Assembly: GCA_964017195.1 (NCBI GenBank)
Contig: CAXHKT010000125.1
Location: 496,001-560,000, forward strand
DNA: 64,000 nt
Source of the DNA: Siderastrea radians
Lineage: Eukaryota; Cnidaria; Anthozoa; Scleractinia; Rhizangiidae
Reading direction: 5' to 3'
The notes below the pieces were generated by a model. That model was not told the DNA's origin and searched no databases. It was given only the letters and a program-made list of their open reading frames with translations. Positions 24,049-35,170 of the stretch are shown one piece after another; the first letter of the stretch is position 1, and each line of letters begins with the position of its first letter. The position numbers and the translations under genes are program-made.

Positions 24049-24792
24049 GTGAGTTCTGTGTTCCATGGTCAGTTTTAATAATATTCTAAGCGACAGTACC
24101 AGAAGCTATATGTATGATGATGGCCAGTGCAAGAAGCGATCAATTCTTAGAACTCATTTAATTGATTCCTGTTTTTCGAGGTATGGCTTAAAAGCTCTCT
24201 TCATATAGCTTTGAACTAGTTTACCCTTTTACTCCCAGGAGTGCCCAGAAGGAGAATTCAAGCAGTTCAAGACAAGTCAGAAATTCCTGATATAGCACTA
24301 TGTTAAAGTACTGCTAAAGAGGTTTCATTGGAATGGTCAAACCATACGATTTCATCCTCAGACTCAAAAGTTAGAACCACTTTAAATGATCCATAACTGA
24401 CTCTGGGAGTGAAAGGGATAAAACATTGTTAGTTCCCTTAGCAGTATGACTGTGATAAATGGTGTTGTACCTGAGGGTCAAAACCTAACCAGCTCCAAAA
24501 AGGCTGCATGCAGTTATCAAAGAAGGCCCTTTTTGGCTTTGTGTTTAAAAATTACAGTAACTTCTGTTCTCCCTCAGACCCTGGGTTTTAAATACAATTT
24601 TGACTGCCCTTCTCTTTGCTTTATTCTTTTAATAGTTTATCACCTACAGTTCTCTTCAATTAAGCTAGCTGTTGAGAGGCCATGACCACATCACTATAAT
24701 CAGGATTCATTGTTAATTCCCATGTACCTGACAAATCAAGTTGAATCTTGGTTGAATTTAATGAAAATCATTAATTTTCTTCTTCAACATAG

Positions 24793-24915
24793 AGGGATTC
24801 ATGTTTGAAAAGAAAAGACCACTGTCGTGCTGGGCATGGGGTTGTGCAAGTGCTCATTGGTAGCTTTCAGTCCAGTTCATCTATCAAAGAGTGCGCTGAT
24901 CAGAAGACTGCAGAA
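24793..24915 (+). other. Possible downstream exon (41 codons)
   Basis: A polypyrimidine tract ending CATAG precedes 123 bp that are open in the frame starting at the first base. The stretch encodes a Cys/His- and Ser-rich segment and ends GCAGAA then GTAAAT, a moderate donor. It follows the tandem array directly and could be the next exon of the same gene. No family is recognised. Confidence 0.22.
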
Positions 24916-24919
24916 GTAA

Positions 24920-26270
24920 ATACATATGTATTTTTCTATAATTCCAAGAGTAGAAAGCCACGGAGAACAGAATGGTGATCAGGCTTCATAATGAAACCAG
25001 AAACTTAAGTTACAAGAAAGCGGTAGGCAGCATATATTAGATTTAATATTATATATCAAACTGCTATAATTATTAGTTCATGAAAATGATTCACCAAGTT
25101 GAGAGAATTGCTTGGGTTGTATGTATGTCACTGTGTACACGATTGCATCAAGCATACACATTAAATTTTTCGCGCCTCAAATTCGGTGCTTATTCGAGGG
25201 CGGTGCTTATTCAAAAATTGGACGCGGCAAGAAAAAAACGCTGAAAAAATGTAAAAAATGTAAATTGATGATTATAGTGGTCAACGCGCTTAGCTGTCCT
25301 TGGTACTGCCTTACGACAGACCAGCTATTTCACAGGCGTGCCGCTCAAACAAATGAAACGAATATTGTAAATGAAACATAACATGTTTTAAGAATCCCAA
25401 CTGGTGGGAGGCAAACCAGTTTGGTATTTACAAGCGCAGCCGAAGGATTTATAACTCGGGACTGCCGTGAAAACAGACTACTTGCACTTATTAACTTTTT
25501 TGTCGCAAATGCGGCGCTTATTCGAGGGCGGCGCTTATTCGAGGGCGGCGCTTGTTCGGGGGCGGCGCTTATTCGAGTAAATACGGTAAATCACACAAAA
25601 ACATGACCTTAGTTTGGGACAAAACATGCAATGCATATGGTCATTCACATATTTGAATTTTGACAACCTGCATCATTGGTATGACAGAAAACAAGAAATA
25701 TATAATATTAAGGTCCAATAAGCGAGGGATAACCTTGAGAGCTTTCACTCACTGCAAATCATGTTTCGGTATTAGAGTAAGCCAAACTCATTTTTTTTCA
25801 GTTTTCACCTTCATACTTGAACTGATGCAACAAACATTAATCTTTTCTTGAAATTTTACATTTAACTGTTAGTCCATCATGTGCAATATGTATTGATCCC
25901 AATGACTGAAGTGGAACATCAAAACACTTTGTTTTCACAGTGAAATGAATTTATTGTTCTTCTGGAGAAAATAATAGTTTGTGCACATTTATATAGTCAA
26001 ATCTTGATTCATTACCTTACGTAATTTATTTCTGAAAAACATCTTTCATTGTAAATCAAGACAAAGTACACATTACACTTGAATTTTTCTACAAAGTTTT
26101 TAGTTTAATTGTTGTTTTGTTTTCATTCACTGCAAACATAGCTGTTTGAGCATAAATTCTTGAGAAACCCTGAGAGAAAAATCTTTCCAGGAAATCAATC
26201 ATTTACCACTATATTTTATGTGCAAATGTACGCAAGGCCAAAATATTTCATTCTATTTAAGCATTAGAAA
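24920..26270. other. Intergenic with GCGCTTATTCGAGG-type repeats
   Basis: No gene is seen. At about 25165-25225 and 25505-25580 the words GGTGCTTATTCGAGGGCGG and GGCGCTTATTCGAGG occur several times. Related CTTATTC/GAGG words return at 52540-52620 and 52880-52940, so this is a dispersed low-copy repeat family, probably ends of DNA transposons. The short ORF at 25112-25381 is a product of this repeat. Confidence 0.45.
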
Positions 26271-26274
26271 ACCA

Positions 26275-27032
26275 CAAAGACCTGGAAAGCCCTATTTTCC
26301 AGGCCTTTGGGGTATGTGTGCTAAAAATTTCTGTGTTTCTCGCATACTGAGGGAAAAGCCAGGAAAGTATGAAATATTTTTTCTTGGCTTTCCATGCTTT
26401 TCCAGGCTTTTCGGGTATAGAATTCTGCGCTTTCCAAGAAACCGTGGAATCCTGGAAAGCTGGGAGTCGATTCCAGGCTTTTCACGCTTTTTTAAACATA
26501 AGGAAAAGCCAGGAAAGCGTGGAATATTTATTCCTGGCTCTCCATACTTTTCGGGTTGGTCTCCCATGCTTTCCAAGAAACCGCGGAATCCTGGAAAGCG
26601 GGAATCATTCCTGGCTTTCCGCGCTTTTTTGCACATAGGGGAAAGCCAGGAAAGCGTGGAGATTTCTTCCTGGCTTTTCAGGCTTTCCCAGGCTTTTGGG
26701 AGTAACATTCCTGGCTTCCCAGGAGACAGTGGAATCTTGGAAAGCCCGGAAAGTGCGGAGTCTCTTGGCTTTCCACGCTTTCCAGGATTTCCTGGAAAGC
26801 GTGGAAAGCCAAGAGTCTCCGCGCTTTCCTGGAAAGCCAAGAGACTCCTGGCTTTCCTGGCTTTTCCTTATGTGCAAAAAAGCGTGGAAAGCCAGGAATT
26901 TTTCCGCGGAATTCCGGGGATTTCTTGGCTCTTTTTTGCCTATAGTCATTTAGCGAGTCAATCTGTCAGTCGGTCAGTCAGTCAGTCAGTCAGTCAGTCA
27001 GTCAGTCAGACAGTCAGTCAGTCAGTCAGTCA
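26275..27032. repeat. GGAAAGCC palindromic-word cluster with GTCA microsatellite
   Basis: About 660 bp of GGAAAGCC/GGCTTTCC words in both orientations are followed at 26955-27032 by a (GTCA)n tract. In reverse complement the order is microsatellite, then GGCAAAAAAGAGCCAAGAAA, then CGCGGAA words. The cluster at 2473 likewise has microsatellite, then GCCAAAAAAAGCCAAGAAA, then CGCGGAA. The two loci are therefore homologous members of one family. The 277-codon plus-strand ORF and the 182-codon minus-strand ORF here are by-products of the word structure. Confidence 0.8.
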
Positions 27033-27039
27033 AAGAATC

Positions 27040-27720
27040 AATTTTAACTAAAAGCACCCGATGAAACAGTCAAACAGTAAGTCAATCAATCCGTCACTCA
27101 CACAGTCAGTCATTCCGTTCAGTGAAAAAGTGAGTCAGTCAATCAGTGCGAACGCCATCGCGCAGAATGCCTGGACATCATTAATTATTCATGACCGCTG
27201 AAGCGGCAAATTTAGACCCGAGCGCGCCTTAAAATGCCCAGAATAAGAGAAGAAAGGGGCCAAATTGGCTCGGGAGCGTTCATAAAACTCGCTTTTCTGA
27301 TTTCCAGAGGTCTTAACTGAAACATCTACGACGGCTTTTTGAAAGGAATGCTGTATCTGTCATTTTGTGCTTAAACGAATGAGTTCTACAATGAGTTTTA
27401 CAATATGACAGATCTACAAACTTTCTTGAACTGACTTTCTTGAACTGGAAGTAAATGTCCCGAGAACAATAGGAATTCTGCGCGATGCCTTAGTGGCCGG
27501 AAACGATAAGAGGTGCCTGCAATCGCAGGCTTATCTCACGTTTGCTCAGGACAAACTTAAAACAAAAATGCCTGTGATAATCAATGTCGCCTACGAGCAT
27601 ATTCTGCCAGGAGCCATAATCGGGGGCGGAGACCGTAACTAGATAGCATTTTCAGTAGTGGCGTTGGCCTCATCGAAAAAGACAAAAGTGCTATTTTTAG
27701 AAAAAAATTGCGCCATCGCA
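27040..27720. other. Intergenic, no gene seen
   Basis: Scattered GTCA words continue to about 27150; otherwise there is no ORF or repeat that I can support. Confidence 0.4.
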
Positions 27721-27721
27721 C

Positions 27722-27722
<1 letters not shown>

Positions 27723-27803
<81 letters not shown>

Positions 27804-27825
27804 TAGACAGATAGACAGAGCTTTC
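27723..27825. repeat. (GATA)n/(GACA)n microsatellite
   Basis: GATA units run from 27723 to about 27768, then GACA units to about 27800, then mixed. A shorter GATA/GACA tract lies at 28155-28185, so the RT fragment is bracketed by the same microsatellite type. Confidence 0.95.
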
Positions 27826-28154
27826 TGTTTATTTCTTCTCTCCTTAAGGTTTGACCATCCGAGTTTTTCTAACATGTCTTTTGTAGGTGCCATGTAATGT
27901 GAGCCTGTGATAATTCGTGCTGCGCGATTTTGTAACTTTTGGAGTTTTTCGGCCAGGCCCTCACTAATGCCATTCCAAACATACTACAATAGTCGAAATA
28001 TGGTTCAACGATTGACTGGTAAATGTTAATTAAACTGCGCGATAGAATAAAAGGCTTGATCTTTTTCATAACACCTATGCCCGATGACACCTTCTTACAG
28101 ACACTTGTAATGGGGGAATCCCATGAAAGAAATTCGTCTAGTTCTACACCTAGG
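27826..28154 (-). pseudogene. Non-LTR retrotransposon reverse transcriptase fragment
   Basis: Read on the minus strand from 28154, the frame gives LGVELDEFLSWDSPI, then a CKKVSSGIG segment, then EPYFDYCS. This is the conserved C-terminal palm/thumb region of Jockey/CR1-type LINE reverse transcriptases. After the FDYC motif the frame shifts. The downstream part, continuing in another frame as LEKLGWSNLKERR (27826-27893), matches the usual post-RT segment of these elements. Both ends are lost to microsatellite. It is a dead fragment with no endonuclease or catalytic YxDD region present. Confidence 0.72.
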
Positions 28155-28190
28155 CAGATAGACAGATAGACAGATAGATAGATACAAAAC

Positions 28191-29044
28191 GTTTGTGTTT
28201 ATAGAATTTACTCTTACGGAAACGCTGCTGCGTTTTCTGAGGCTTCGTTCTGGGGTCTCCCAGCTTCGGGTGTCTTACAGCCCTTGACGTGTTACTCTTG
28301 GGATGAAAATTTCTTTCCCCCTGGTGTACAATTTGTAGATTTTCCGTTTCCCTTGTTAGAGTGTGCCTTTAAAGGTGTCCCGTAAACTTTTTTTTCGGCA
28401 ATTGTATTGTCACTTTCTTATCACGTTTTTAGTTAGTTGGTTAAAGCATAAAATGTAGCTGACTTAAAGCGTTTAAAAAATTGCAATTGCCACTCAAAAG
28501 GCTTTAAATCGCATTTTTGAGGACCTTGTTTTCACACTTCCCCGGGAGGCACGCTACTGGAATTCCTTAGTTCTGATTCGAGTACTTGTTCAAACCTTTT
28601 GATTATACATCCGCCCCCTCGAGGTTCCTTACAACCTGCCCTAGCTTAAAAATTACTTTCCCCATACCTTAAAAGAGTTCTTTCCAAAAATGTAATAGAA
28701 TTGAGGGGCCCTGACGAAAAAAAATGCGAACGCGAATGGGAGGCAGAGGTGTTCATCAGCCTGTCAATCACAAATTCTAATAGGCCCCAATGGGCACATT
28801 TGATTGGTTAAGAAAGAGCGTGCCTCGATTCGAACATCCTTGCATTACTCGCAAGACTCGTGGCCAATCAGAATGGGTTATCTTTGTTTTGTTTTGTTTT
28901 TTGTTTTTGTTTTTTTTTTACTTTAGGGAAATAGGTAAAGAATTCTTGGGTATTCGCATGAATGAAAGTATAAGCCTACGTTTTCAACTCGAATTTTAAC
29001 AATGACAATTTTCCAAGGACGAAAAGATTCAAGAGGCAAATACC
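28191..29044. repeat. 0.85 kb dispersed repeat, left copy
   Basis: From GTTTGTGTTTATAGAATTTAC through ATTCAAGAGGCAAATACC this region matches 37926-38729 in direct orientation, with scattered substitutions and small indels. Shared blocks include ACGGAAACGCTGCTGCGTTT, GCCACTCAAAAGGCTTTAAA and AAAGAATTCTTGGGTA. Short ORFs in both copies are not conserved as protein. No terminal inverted repeats are seen. Confidence 0.85.
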
Positions 29045-30119
29045 TAGACTTTCGAAAAAGTCCTTCGTCCTGTGTCGCTCGCTCGCCTTGCTCAGCCGTT
29101 TCGTGGCCTAGAAAGCTCGCTCCGCTCGCTTTACGGCTTTTCTACTGTGAAACTCGTATTGATGGATCTGTCCTTGCTGTATTAGCTGCTTATCAAAACA
29201 ATTTGGTGACGTCAAAAAGGATGACGTCACAAGTGGTTCAATGGTTCCCGACGTTAACGTAGGGAAAATACTAGTCTTGACGGGAAAGAGTTAAAATGAA
29301 GACGGCTTCTGCTAAAAGAAAGCAACGAGGCATAAAATGAACCAAATACTGGAAGCCTCTCTTCACAGTTGTTTCGGGGAAACTGTTAGTTCTATAAAAT
29401 GGTTGATAATAAGATCGAGCGGTTCAAGGCAACCCGAAACACGAGAGACTGATAATCAATTGACAAAATAACTTTAAAAACTGGTAGTGATTTATAAACC
29501 AAGTGTAATTGAGACCGCATTTGAAAAGTGTCTCATCTGATAACAGACTGGCATTTCAGGTTTAGGTCTAAGAATATGAAGTTGCAACAGTCTTAGACGT
29601 TAGTTTGTTAACAGTTCAACGATCAACAAGCTGTTCTGCTAACTCTGCGGTGGGCTCCGCGAAACTTGCATTATTAGCCTCTGGTTCGGCTCAATGTTAC
29701 TCAACTGTAGTTGAGATCTTCAGACTCGCATAATTGAAGTACTTTCAACTTCAGTTAAATTTGATATTTAACAAGTCTTTTTATTCTACATGTATATATT
29801 CGTTGTTTGGATACACAAACGAATATTCTCCTTGATATCCACCGCGTGCAAGTTACTTCGGAGACCGCCATGCATTACTTGTTAGCTTGGAAACCAACTA
29901 AACTTTTCAGAGGGGCGGAACCTTCTCTTTTAGAGGCTCTCTCCGTGTTTTTAAAAGAAACCATGTTATAGTGATATTCTTCTTGCGGGAGAAAAAATCA
30001 TACAGCATGTGGTATGATCATTCCCTGTTGGTAGGCAAAGTAACCTTAGTTCAACGTAAGCATTCCACTTTCCACAAGTTTAAAGTTCACATGTTCTTTG
30101 AACCTTTTTTACAGAGACA
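29045..30119. other. Intergenic, upstream of the sulfotransferase remnant
   Basis: No convincing ORF. A TTTTTTACAGAGACA sequence just before 30120 would serve as a 3-prime splice site, so an upstream untranslated exon is possible. Confidence 0.35.
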
Positions 30120-31090
30120 ATGCAATACCTGTACCCCAAAACCACGTACATGCTGGTTTGTGTAGTTTTGATCGTCGTCCCGCAAGGTTTCCTAATATGG
30201 TTCCGTGACCCTTGGAACACGTTTAAGACCATCGAGGTAAGGAGGACTGAGTTTAACACGAGTGGAGTAAATATTAGCGACGACAAACCAAGGTTGAATG
30301 TAATCATCTTGTCAGATCAGAGTTCTGGGTAATCGTTTGTCGGGAACTTGTTTAACTTGCATCCAGACGTGTTCTATCTTTTTGAGCCAATCAGTAGAAT
30401 AAGGGAGACAACTTACAAGGATACAGATAGGCCCGGTGAGCCACGTGTCTTAGATAAAAAAAACAATGGATGCATACCGGATTGACTTTTCGAACTTGCT
30501 TCTAGACTTCTTCGCTTGTACCTTTCGGCGTAATAATACAGTCGAAGAGCTTTTCCCGGGTTGGTTACAACATTTCAAAAACGGTGTCTTCGCATGGAGA
30601 AACCAAAAGACTAAACTGACGCAGGAGTCATTGAGAAAAGTCTGCAACTCGCGAAAAATCACAGTTGTTAAGATAATGCAATTCCGACTTCCAGACGACA
30701 TTGGAGTGCAGCAACTCCAGCGAGTCTGCAGCTCTGAACCGATTCAGTTTGAGTGTTTAATAAATCACCTTGTTAGGGATCCTCGGGCTGTGCTATCGTC
30801 GCTAATACGTCGAAGTTTTTTTTTTGCAGGACAGGCATGACAGAAAACTGATTGCCCTACACGGCAAAAATCAAAAAGCAAAAGAGTTTATTATACGCCG
30901 TACACGACGATTATGCTCTTTAGGGAAGGAAAATCTGAACTACGTAAATGAAGAACGTCCAAATTGGTTTAAAAGCCGCTATATCCTCGTTCGTTACGAA
31001 GACATTATCAGAGATTTGTTTAGCACAGTGATTCGTCTGTACAATTTTACTGGTCTACCAACACGCCGGGTCAGCTGTCGGCAATTTTTA
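30120..31090 (+). pseudogene. Broken carbohydrate sulfotransferase (CHST1/3/5-like)
   Basis: A type II Golgi sulfotransferase in family terms: it would transfer sulfate from PAPS to sugar chains in the Golgi lumen. The start at 30120 gives a short basic tail and one membrane anchor (YMLVCVVLIVVPQGFLIWF), then a stem. The PAPS 5-prime-phosphosulfate loop follows (NVIILSDQ then Ser-Ser-Gly). The 3-prime-phosphate loop is HLVRDPRAVLSSLIRR, and later comes a YILVRYEDI segment typical of the family. Three breaks are visible: a TAA at 30330-30332 inside the PAPS loop with the frame continuing as SFVGNLFNLHPDVFYLFEP; a frame change at the A8 run 30456-30463; and another at the T10 run 30816-30825. 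Homology fades after about 31090. The two homopolymer breaks could be sequencing errors, but the stop is a substitution at a key site. Confidence 0.82.
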
Positions 31091-31578
31091 GTCACGCCAA
31101 TGTCGCCAAAGATGGCGGCCTGGCCGTTGTTTTTACTAGTAGACCTGGGAACTAGTTTACGGGACTATATAAAGCGCTCGATTTGCAACCCGGGAAAGCG
31201 CGGGCTGAATCGAAACCGAACTGTCGTGAGAGCACGAAAAATAGGGTTTATTTTGGTACCAAACTCGACGGGAAAAGTTAAATATGTGATAATTCCTTCG
31301 CCGTTGCTTTAGCTCCATTATGGGGCTAAAACGAACCGGCCTGAAAATGGCTAACTTTAGCTTCAAAAGGCTTTTTCGTTCTTCTGAACACAGAGTCGAG
31401 TGCTAGAATTTTGGAATCTTCAGGCCTTCGGTAAGAACCGTATGTTTTTTGTTTTGGTGATTTTGCTTTTCTTTTACAGAAATATTGCTTTTTCTTTGGG
31501 GTATTTTGTATGAGATGCTCGTACGAATCGGCTAGTGCTTACATTACTTGTCTTATTTTTCTGAATCTTCAACAACAG
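31091..31578. other. Intergenic between sulfotransferase remnant and transposase-like gene
   Basis: A TTCTTTTACAG acceptor-like site occurs near 31480, but I can assign no exon. Otherwise nothing recognisable. Confidence 0.3.
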
Positions 31579-31733
31579 TGGTGCCTATTAAGCGAAATGC
31601 GTGTAACCGCTTTGCTGTAGGGAAATTCGTGAAGGCAAGGAAAAGCCTGCAGGAAGAGCTAGCGAAAGAGAAAGCCAGCCTCTCAACAGAGGTGAAAACC
31701 TTGCAGCGAAAAGTCCAGAGACTGGATAATAAG
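31579..31733 (+). CDS. Transposase-like gene, exon a (coiled coil)
   Basis: An acceptor (polypyrimidine then ACAACAG) leads into an open frame that encodes a basic segment and then a heptad-rich coiled coil (SLQEELAKEKASLSTEVKTL). It ends AATAAG then GTGAAT, a donor in phase 0. The next exon at 32682 starts in phase 0, which supports the splice model. An upstream exon is needed for the start codon and is not identified. Confidence 0.5.
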
Positions 31734-32681
31734 GTGAATTTAGAATCATAAGCTTCTAGCTGTTGACGTGAAATTTATCCACGACTGCAATCCGCTTCTA
31801 TTTTTGTTTAATGTCCTCGTCACGTTTACATATTCTTTGCTCATCTATTGATGATCATTTAATCTATATGTTTTCGCTTTTTTATCCGGCATCGGGCCTT
31901 CAATTTAATAAAGATCGACCTTATTTTGTAATACGATCCAGTAAGAAATTCTTCTTAGACAATAACAACACAAGTAGTCACGCAGCTGAGGAGAAATCGG
32001 CATTTGATCTAGTAAAAACTTGCTTATTTGGTTTTGTTATTGAAGGCGAATCAAAGTGAATCAAAATGGACGATAAAAGTGCATACAACTGCATGAAGTT
32101 TAATATTTGGAATATAATTAAAATATATTTACATATTTAAACAAAGAATCATTGCAGCTTTGTGATTTTGACGTTTTTTATAGACACATAATATTTAACC
32201 AAACCAACAGATTTAAGCAAGAGCATGTGGAGACTTTGTTCTTTAAATGAATGGGTAAGGTTTGAAAAACGATGGAATGCTTTTTGCCAGCTTGCTGTGA
32301 TATTATAAGGGCGGCCACTTGTAAGATAAAGTGTGGCATAAACTTAAATAATCAGCCTGGTCATAATTGCATCTTCTGTTGAAACCTCCCATTAAAAAAA
32401 TAGAAATACAAAAATCTGATCAAAACAGATTTTAAAAGTAACATGCTGCAATAATATTATAACTTTTACAACAGGTGATATTTATTGACAGTCAATAACC
32501 ATGGATAAGTAATTTTATAGTGCTGAGAAAAACCACTGCAGTCCACATATCCATGATGAAATGATAAAGTTAGAAGTTCAGAGATCTTGTTAAACTTGAG
32601 CTCTGTTCTTGCGAGGGTTGTTCCCATGCAGAACTTGCAGCCCACCTGCGCTTAGGTGTAAGCTAATATAATATTTTTCAG

Positions 32682-32745
32682 AAAAAAGAACTTGAGCAAG
32701 GTCTTCCAGCTGAGAGTCAACAAAAGAACTTTCACACCCCAGAAG
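32682..32745 (+). CDS. Transposase-like gene, exon b
   Basis: ATATTTTTCAG precedes a 64-bp open stretch (KKELEQGLPAESQQKN and on) that ends CCAGAAG then GTGAAA in phase 1. The exon at 33048 begins with two bases that complete the split codon to Val. The phases of all three exons fit, which is unlikely by chance. It is too short to appear as an ORF. Confidence 0.5.
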
Positions 32746-33047
32746 GTGAAATAAAGATAAATGATTCTGTCATTTTTGTATGAAAATATATCTGATCATA
32801 TTAATAGTTAAAGGCAGGAATTGGGGGAGGGAGGGTGGCGGTCAGGATACTATACTGAGTAACTTCTTGTAGTTTGATGGGGAGGAGAGAAATTTAAGTG
32901 GGGCATAATCTTTTTTTTAATACATGACAGTCACTTTCTTAAGGCGGCCATTGACATTTAAATCAGTGTATCATATTTATCTGTAACATAAAATTATACA
33001 CTATGAAAAATAACAGAGTCTAATCATTTCTATCTGTTTTTAAACAG

Positions 33048-35170
33048 TGACACGTGTACGTCCTCCAACAAACACTGTCTCACCTCAGACATTACAGCGT
33101 AGATGTAGGGAAACATTTCAGGCTGCCATGAAGATTTATGGTGGAACAATATCTAACAAAAGACCTGCTCTTGATGGTCTCTACCACACCATTTCTAAAA
33201 AATGCAAAACTAGTGTTCTGGGTGATTATGTATTATCTAACAATAAAGTTACAAATTATGTCATTAAGAAATCTAAGCAAAAGGAGTTGGCAGAATTTGA
33301 ATGTTCAAAAGATAATATATTGCGTAGTATAGCTACTTATTATACTTCTGGGGTAATGGGGAAAAGGAAATACCAAGCGGTGAGGCTGGCATCCTCTATG
33401 AAGACAAGTGATTGAAAGAGGGGAGGTAAAACAGCTATCAATTTTATGCCAAACTGTCCCATACCAAAACTTCTCACTTATAATTCTCTTGTAAGTGAAA
33501 TCAAAAAGATTGATGTAGGTAAGGTCTATTCCATTGAGGAAGAATTCTCTAATGACATAGATGATGAAAATATTAATGGGTGCTTTAGAGACTTGCGAGA
33601 GTATTTGCCACGGCTAGCCAAATTCTACTTAAATATGCAGGGGAAACGCAAAGGTGAATTAAAGTGGTTTGGGGAAACAGATGGTAGGTTTCTTGTTGAA
33701 ATTGGGGGAGATGGATGCCCTTTTGGAAAAAATGAATCTGCTTGTTCATTCCTAATTAGTTTTCTGAATGTAGGAAAGAGAGTGGCATCGAACAGTGACA
33801 ATTTTTTAGTCCTTGGAGGTAATGTAGAGGAGACCTCACCTGTTGTCAAAAAGTACATAAACTCTGTATGTAAGCAAATTGTAGATTTAGAGGGACGCAT
33901 ATTTGAAATTAATGGTTTACATGTGTCATTTCATTTTGAAGAGCTACCTAATGATATGAAAATGCTAGCAATGCTTGGTGGGGAGCTTAGCAATTCTGCT
34001 ACATTCTTTTCAACATTTGCAAATGTAAGTACAAATGACTGTACTGACTTAAGGGGCACATTTGGGTCCAGCCCTTCATGTAAATGGAAACCCTGGCTGT
34101 ATGCAAATAGACTAAAGGTTGTTAAGGCTGTAGATTCTTTTAAGGCATCGCTGGAGGGAAAACCTTTGTCAGCAAAACAAAAGAGATCCAAGGTTACAGA
34201 ATTTATAGCTCGTCAAAAAAGCCGACAAGAATACCTTCCTTTGGTGGGTAAATTAATTGACAAAGCTCATGTAGAGCCCCTTCACCTCAAAAATAATGCT
34301 TGGGGGTATTTTTTCAAAGTATTGTTGAAGGAGGCAGTGGCAAAATCCAAACTACCAACAACATGCAAAACATTTGCAGAGGTGCCACAGGATACCTGTT
34401 TTGGGAGACTGGTCACTGCACTTAAATGTGAAGTGAAGACTGGTCGCTTGGCCAAAAAGGGCCGGAAATGGTTTGATGAGACACAAGGTAAGCAAGGGGA
34501 TTTGCAGTATCGTTTTACGGGCAAAGAGTCACGGTTGTTTTGTCACAACTTTGCAAGGTTGTTGACTTTTTTGAGGGAGGAGGGAGACAGTCAAAAACAA
34601 CGGCAGACTGTGCTCGCCCTAGCTTACGTTGGCTTAAGACTGAGGGATTTGTGCTCAATCATCAATCGATTTGAAGTGGAAGATACTCATCTTGAGCAAC
34701 TTCAGTCCTTAGCACAAGAGTACTACCGTGCAAATGCACTACTGTTACCCACCTCAGTAAATCCTACTATCTGGACCATAGGCCACGTTGTGCCTGTTCA
34801 TGCCAGGCAGGTCTATGATAAATATGGTCAAGGTCTCTTAACTGTTACAATGGAAGGTAGAGAAGCCAAGCATATAGCTTTGCAAAAGTTAAGTGCAAAC
34901 ACTACCTACCAACATCGATGGGCTGAAATTTTCAGGCACGAATTTATTATGTTGGTTTGGTTACCTGAACAGCATCATGAGCCTTGCCCTTACACTCCTA
35001 GTAAAGATGTTTATATTCCTCCAAGGGTTTTTAATGACAGTAACTACTGCTACTGTGGTCTACATAAAGCTGATCCTACTGAAGGGAGCTGTTGTTTATG
35101 TAGTGATCATCTCATGACACTAATCCATGAAAGTGTAAAAGAAGGAAAAATTGTGGCAGGATTATCTTAG
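33048..35170 (+). pseudogene. Transposase-like (RAG1/DDE-like) main exon with in-frame TGA
   Basis: One reading frame runs from the acceptor at 33047 to the TAG at 35168-35170, interrupted once by TGA at 33413-33415. An ATG at 33446 could restart a 574-residue protein. In that numbering GGDGCPFG (about 87-94) resembles the first catalytic-Asp strand of RNase-H-fold transposases. EPLHLKNNAWGYFFKVL resembles the LHCDIGNAAEFYKIF block of RAG1, and a TVTMEGREAKH segment followed by HRWAEIFRHEF is where RAG1/Transib proteins carry their catalytic Glu. The C-terminus (533-555) has a Cys/His cluster (CYCGLHKA then CCLCSDH) that may bind zinc. The family call is by-eye resemblance; a domesticated or decayed transposase is inferred. 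The stop could be CGA to TGA decay. Exons at 31579 and 32682 splice in phase. Confidence 0.6.

Larger units (their letters stand above)
20538..24750. repeat. Tandem array of ~0.9 kb units with exon-like cassettes
   Basis: The anchor AAAATATTAGTGTGTCAA recurs at about 20550, 21484, 22874 and 23710. Other blocks (CCATAACTGACTCTGGGAGT, AACTTCTGTTCTCCCT, GCCAGTGCAAGAAGCAATCA) recur in the same order. Unit length is about 925 bp; the middle interval is ~1300 bp because it contains an extra partial unit around 22230-22700. Identity between units is high (about 90% or more by eye). Each full unit contains the sequence from an AG acceptor through 61 bp to a GTGAGT donor. No long conserved ORF runs through the units. 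Confidence 0.85.

Noticed and set aside
26218..27051. 277-codon plus-strand ORF and 182-codon minus-strand ORF
   Set aside because: Same cause: self-complementary repeat words and a GTCA microsatellite (the poly Ser-Gln-Val tail).
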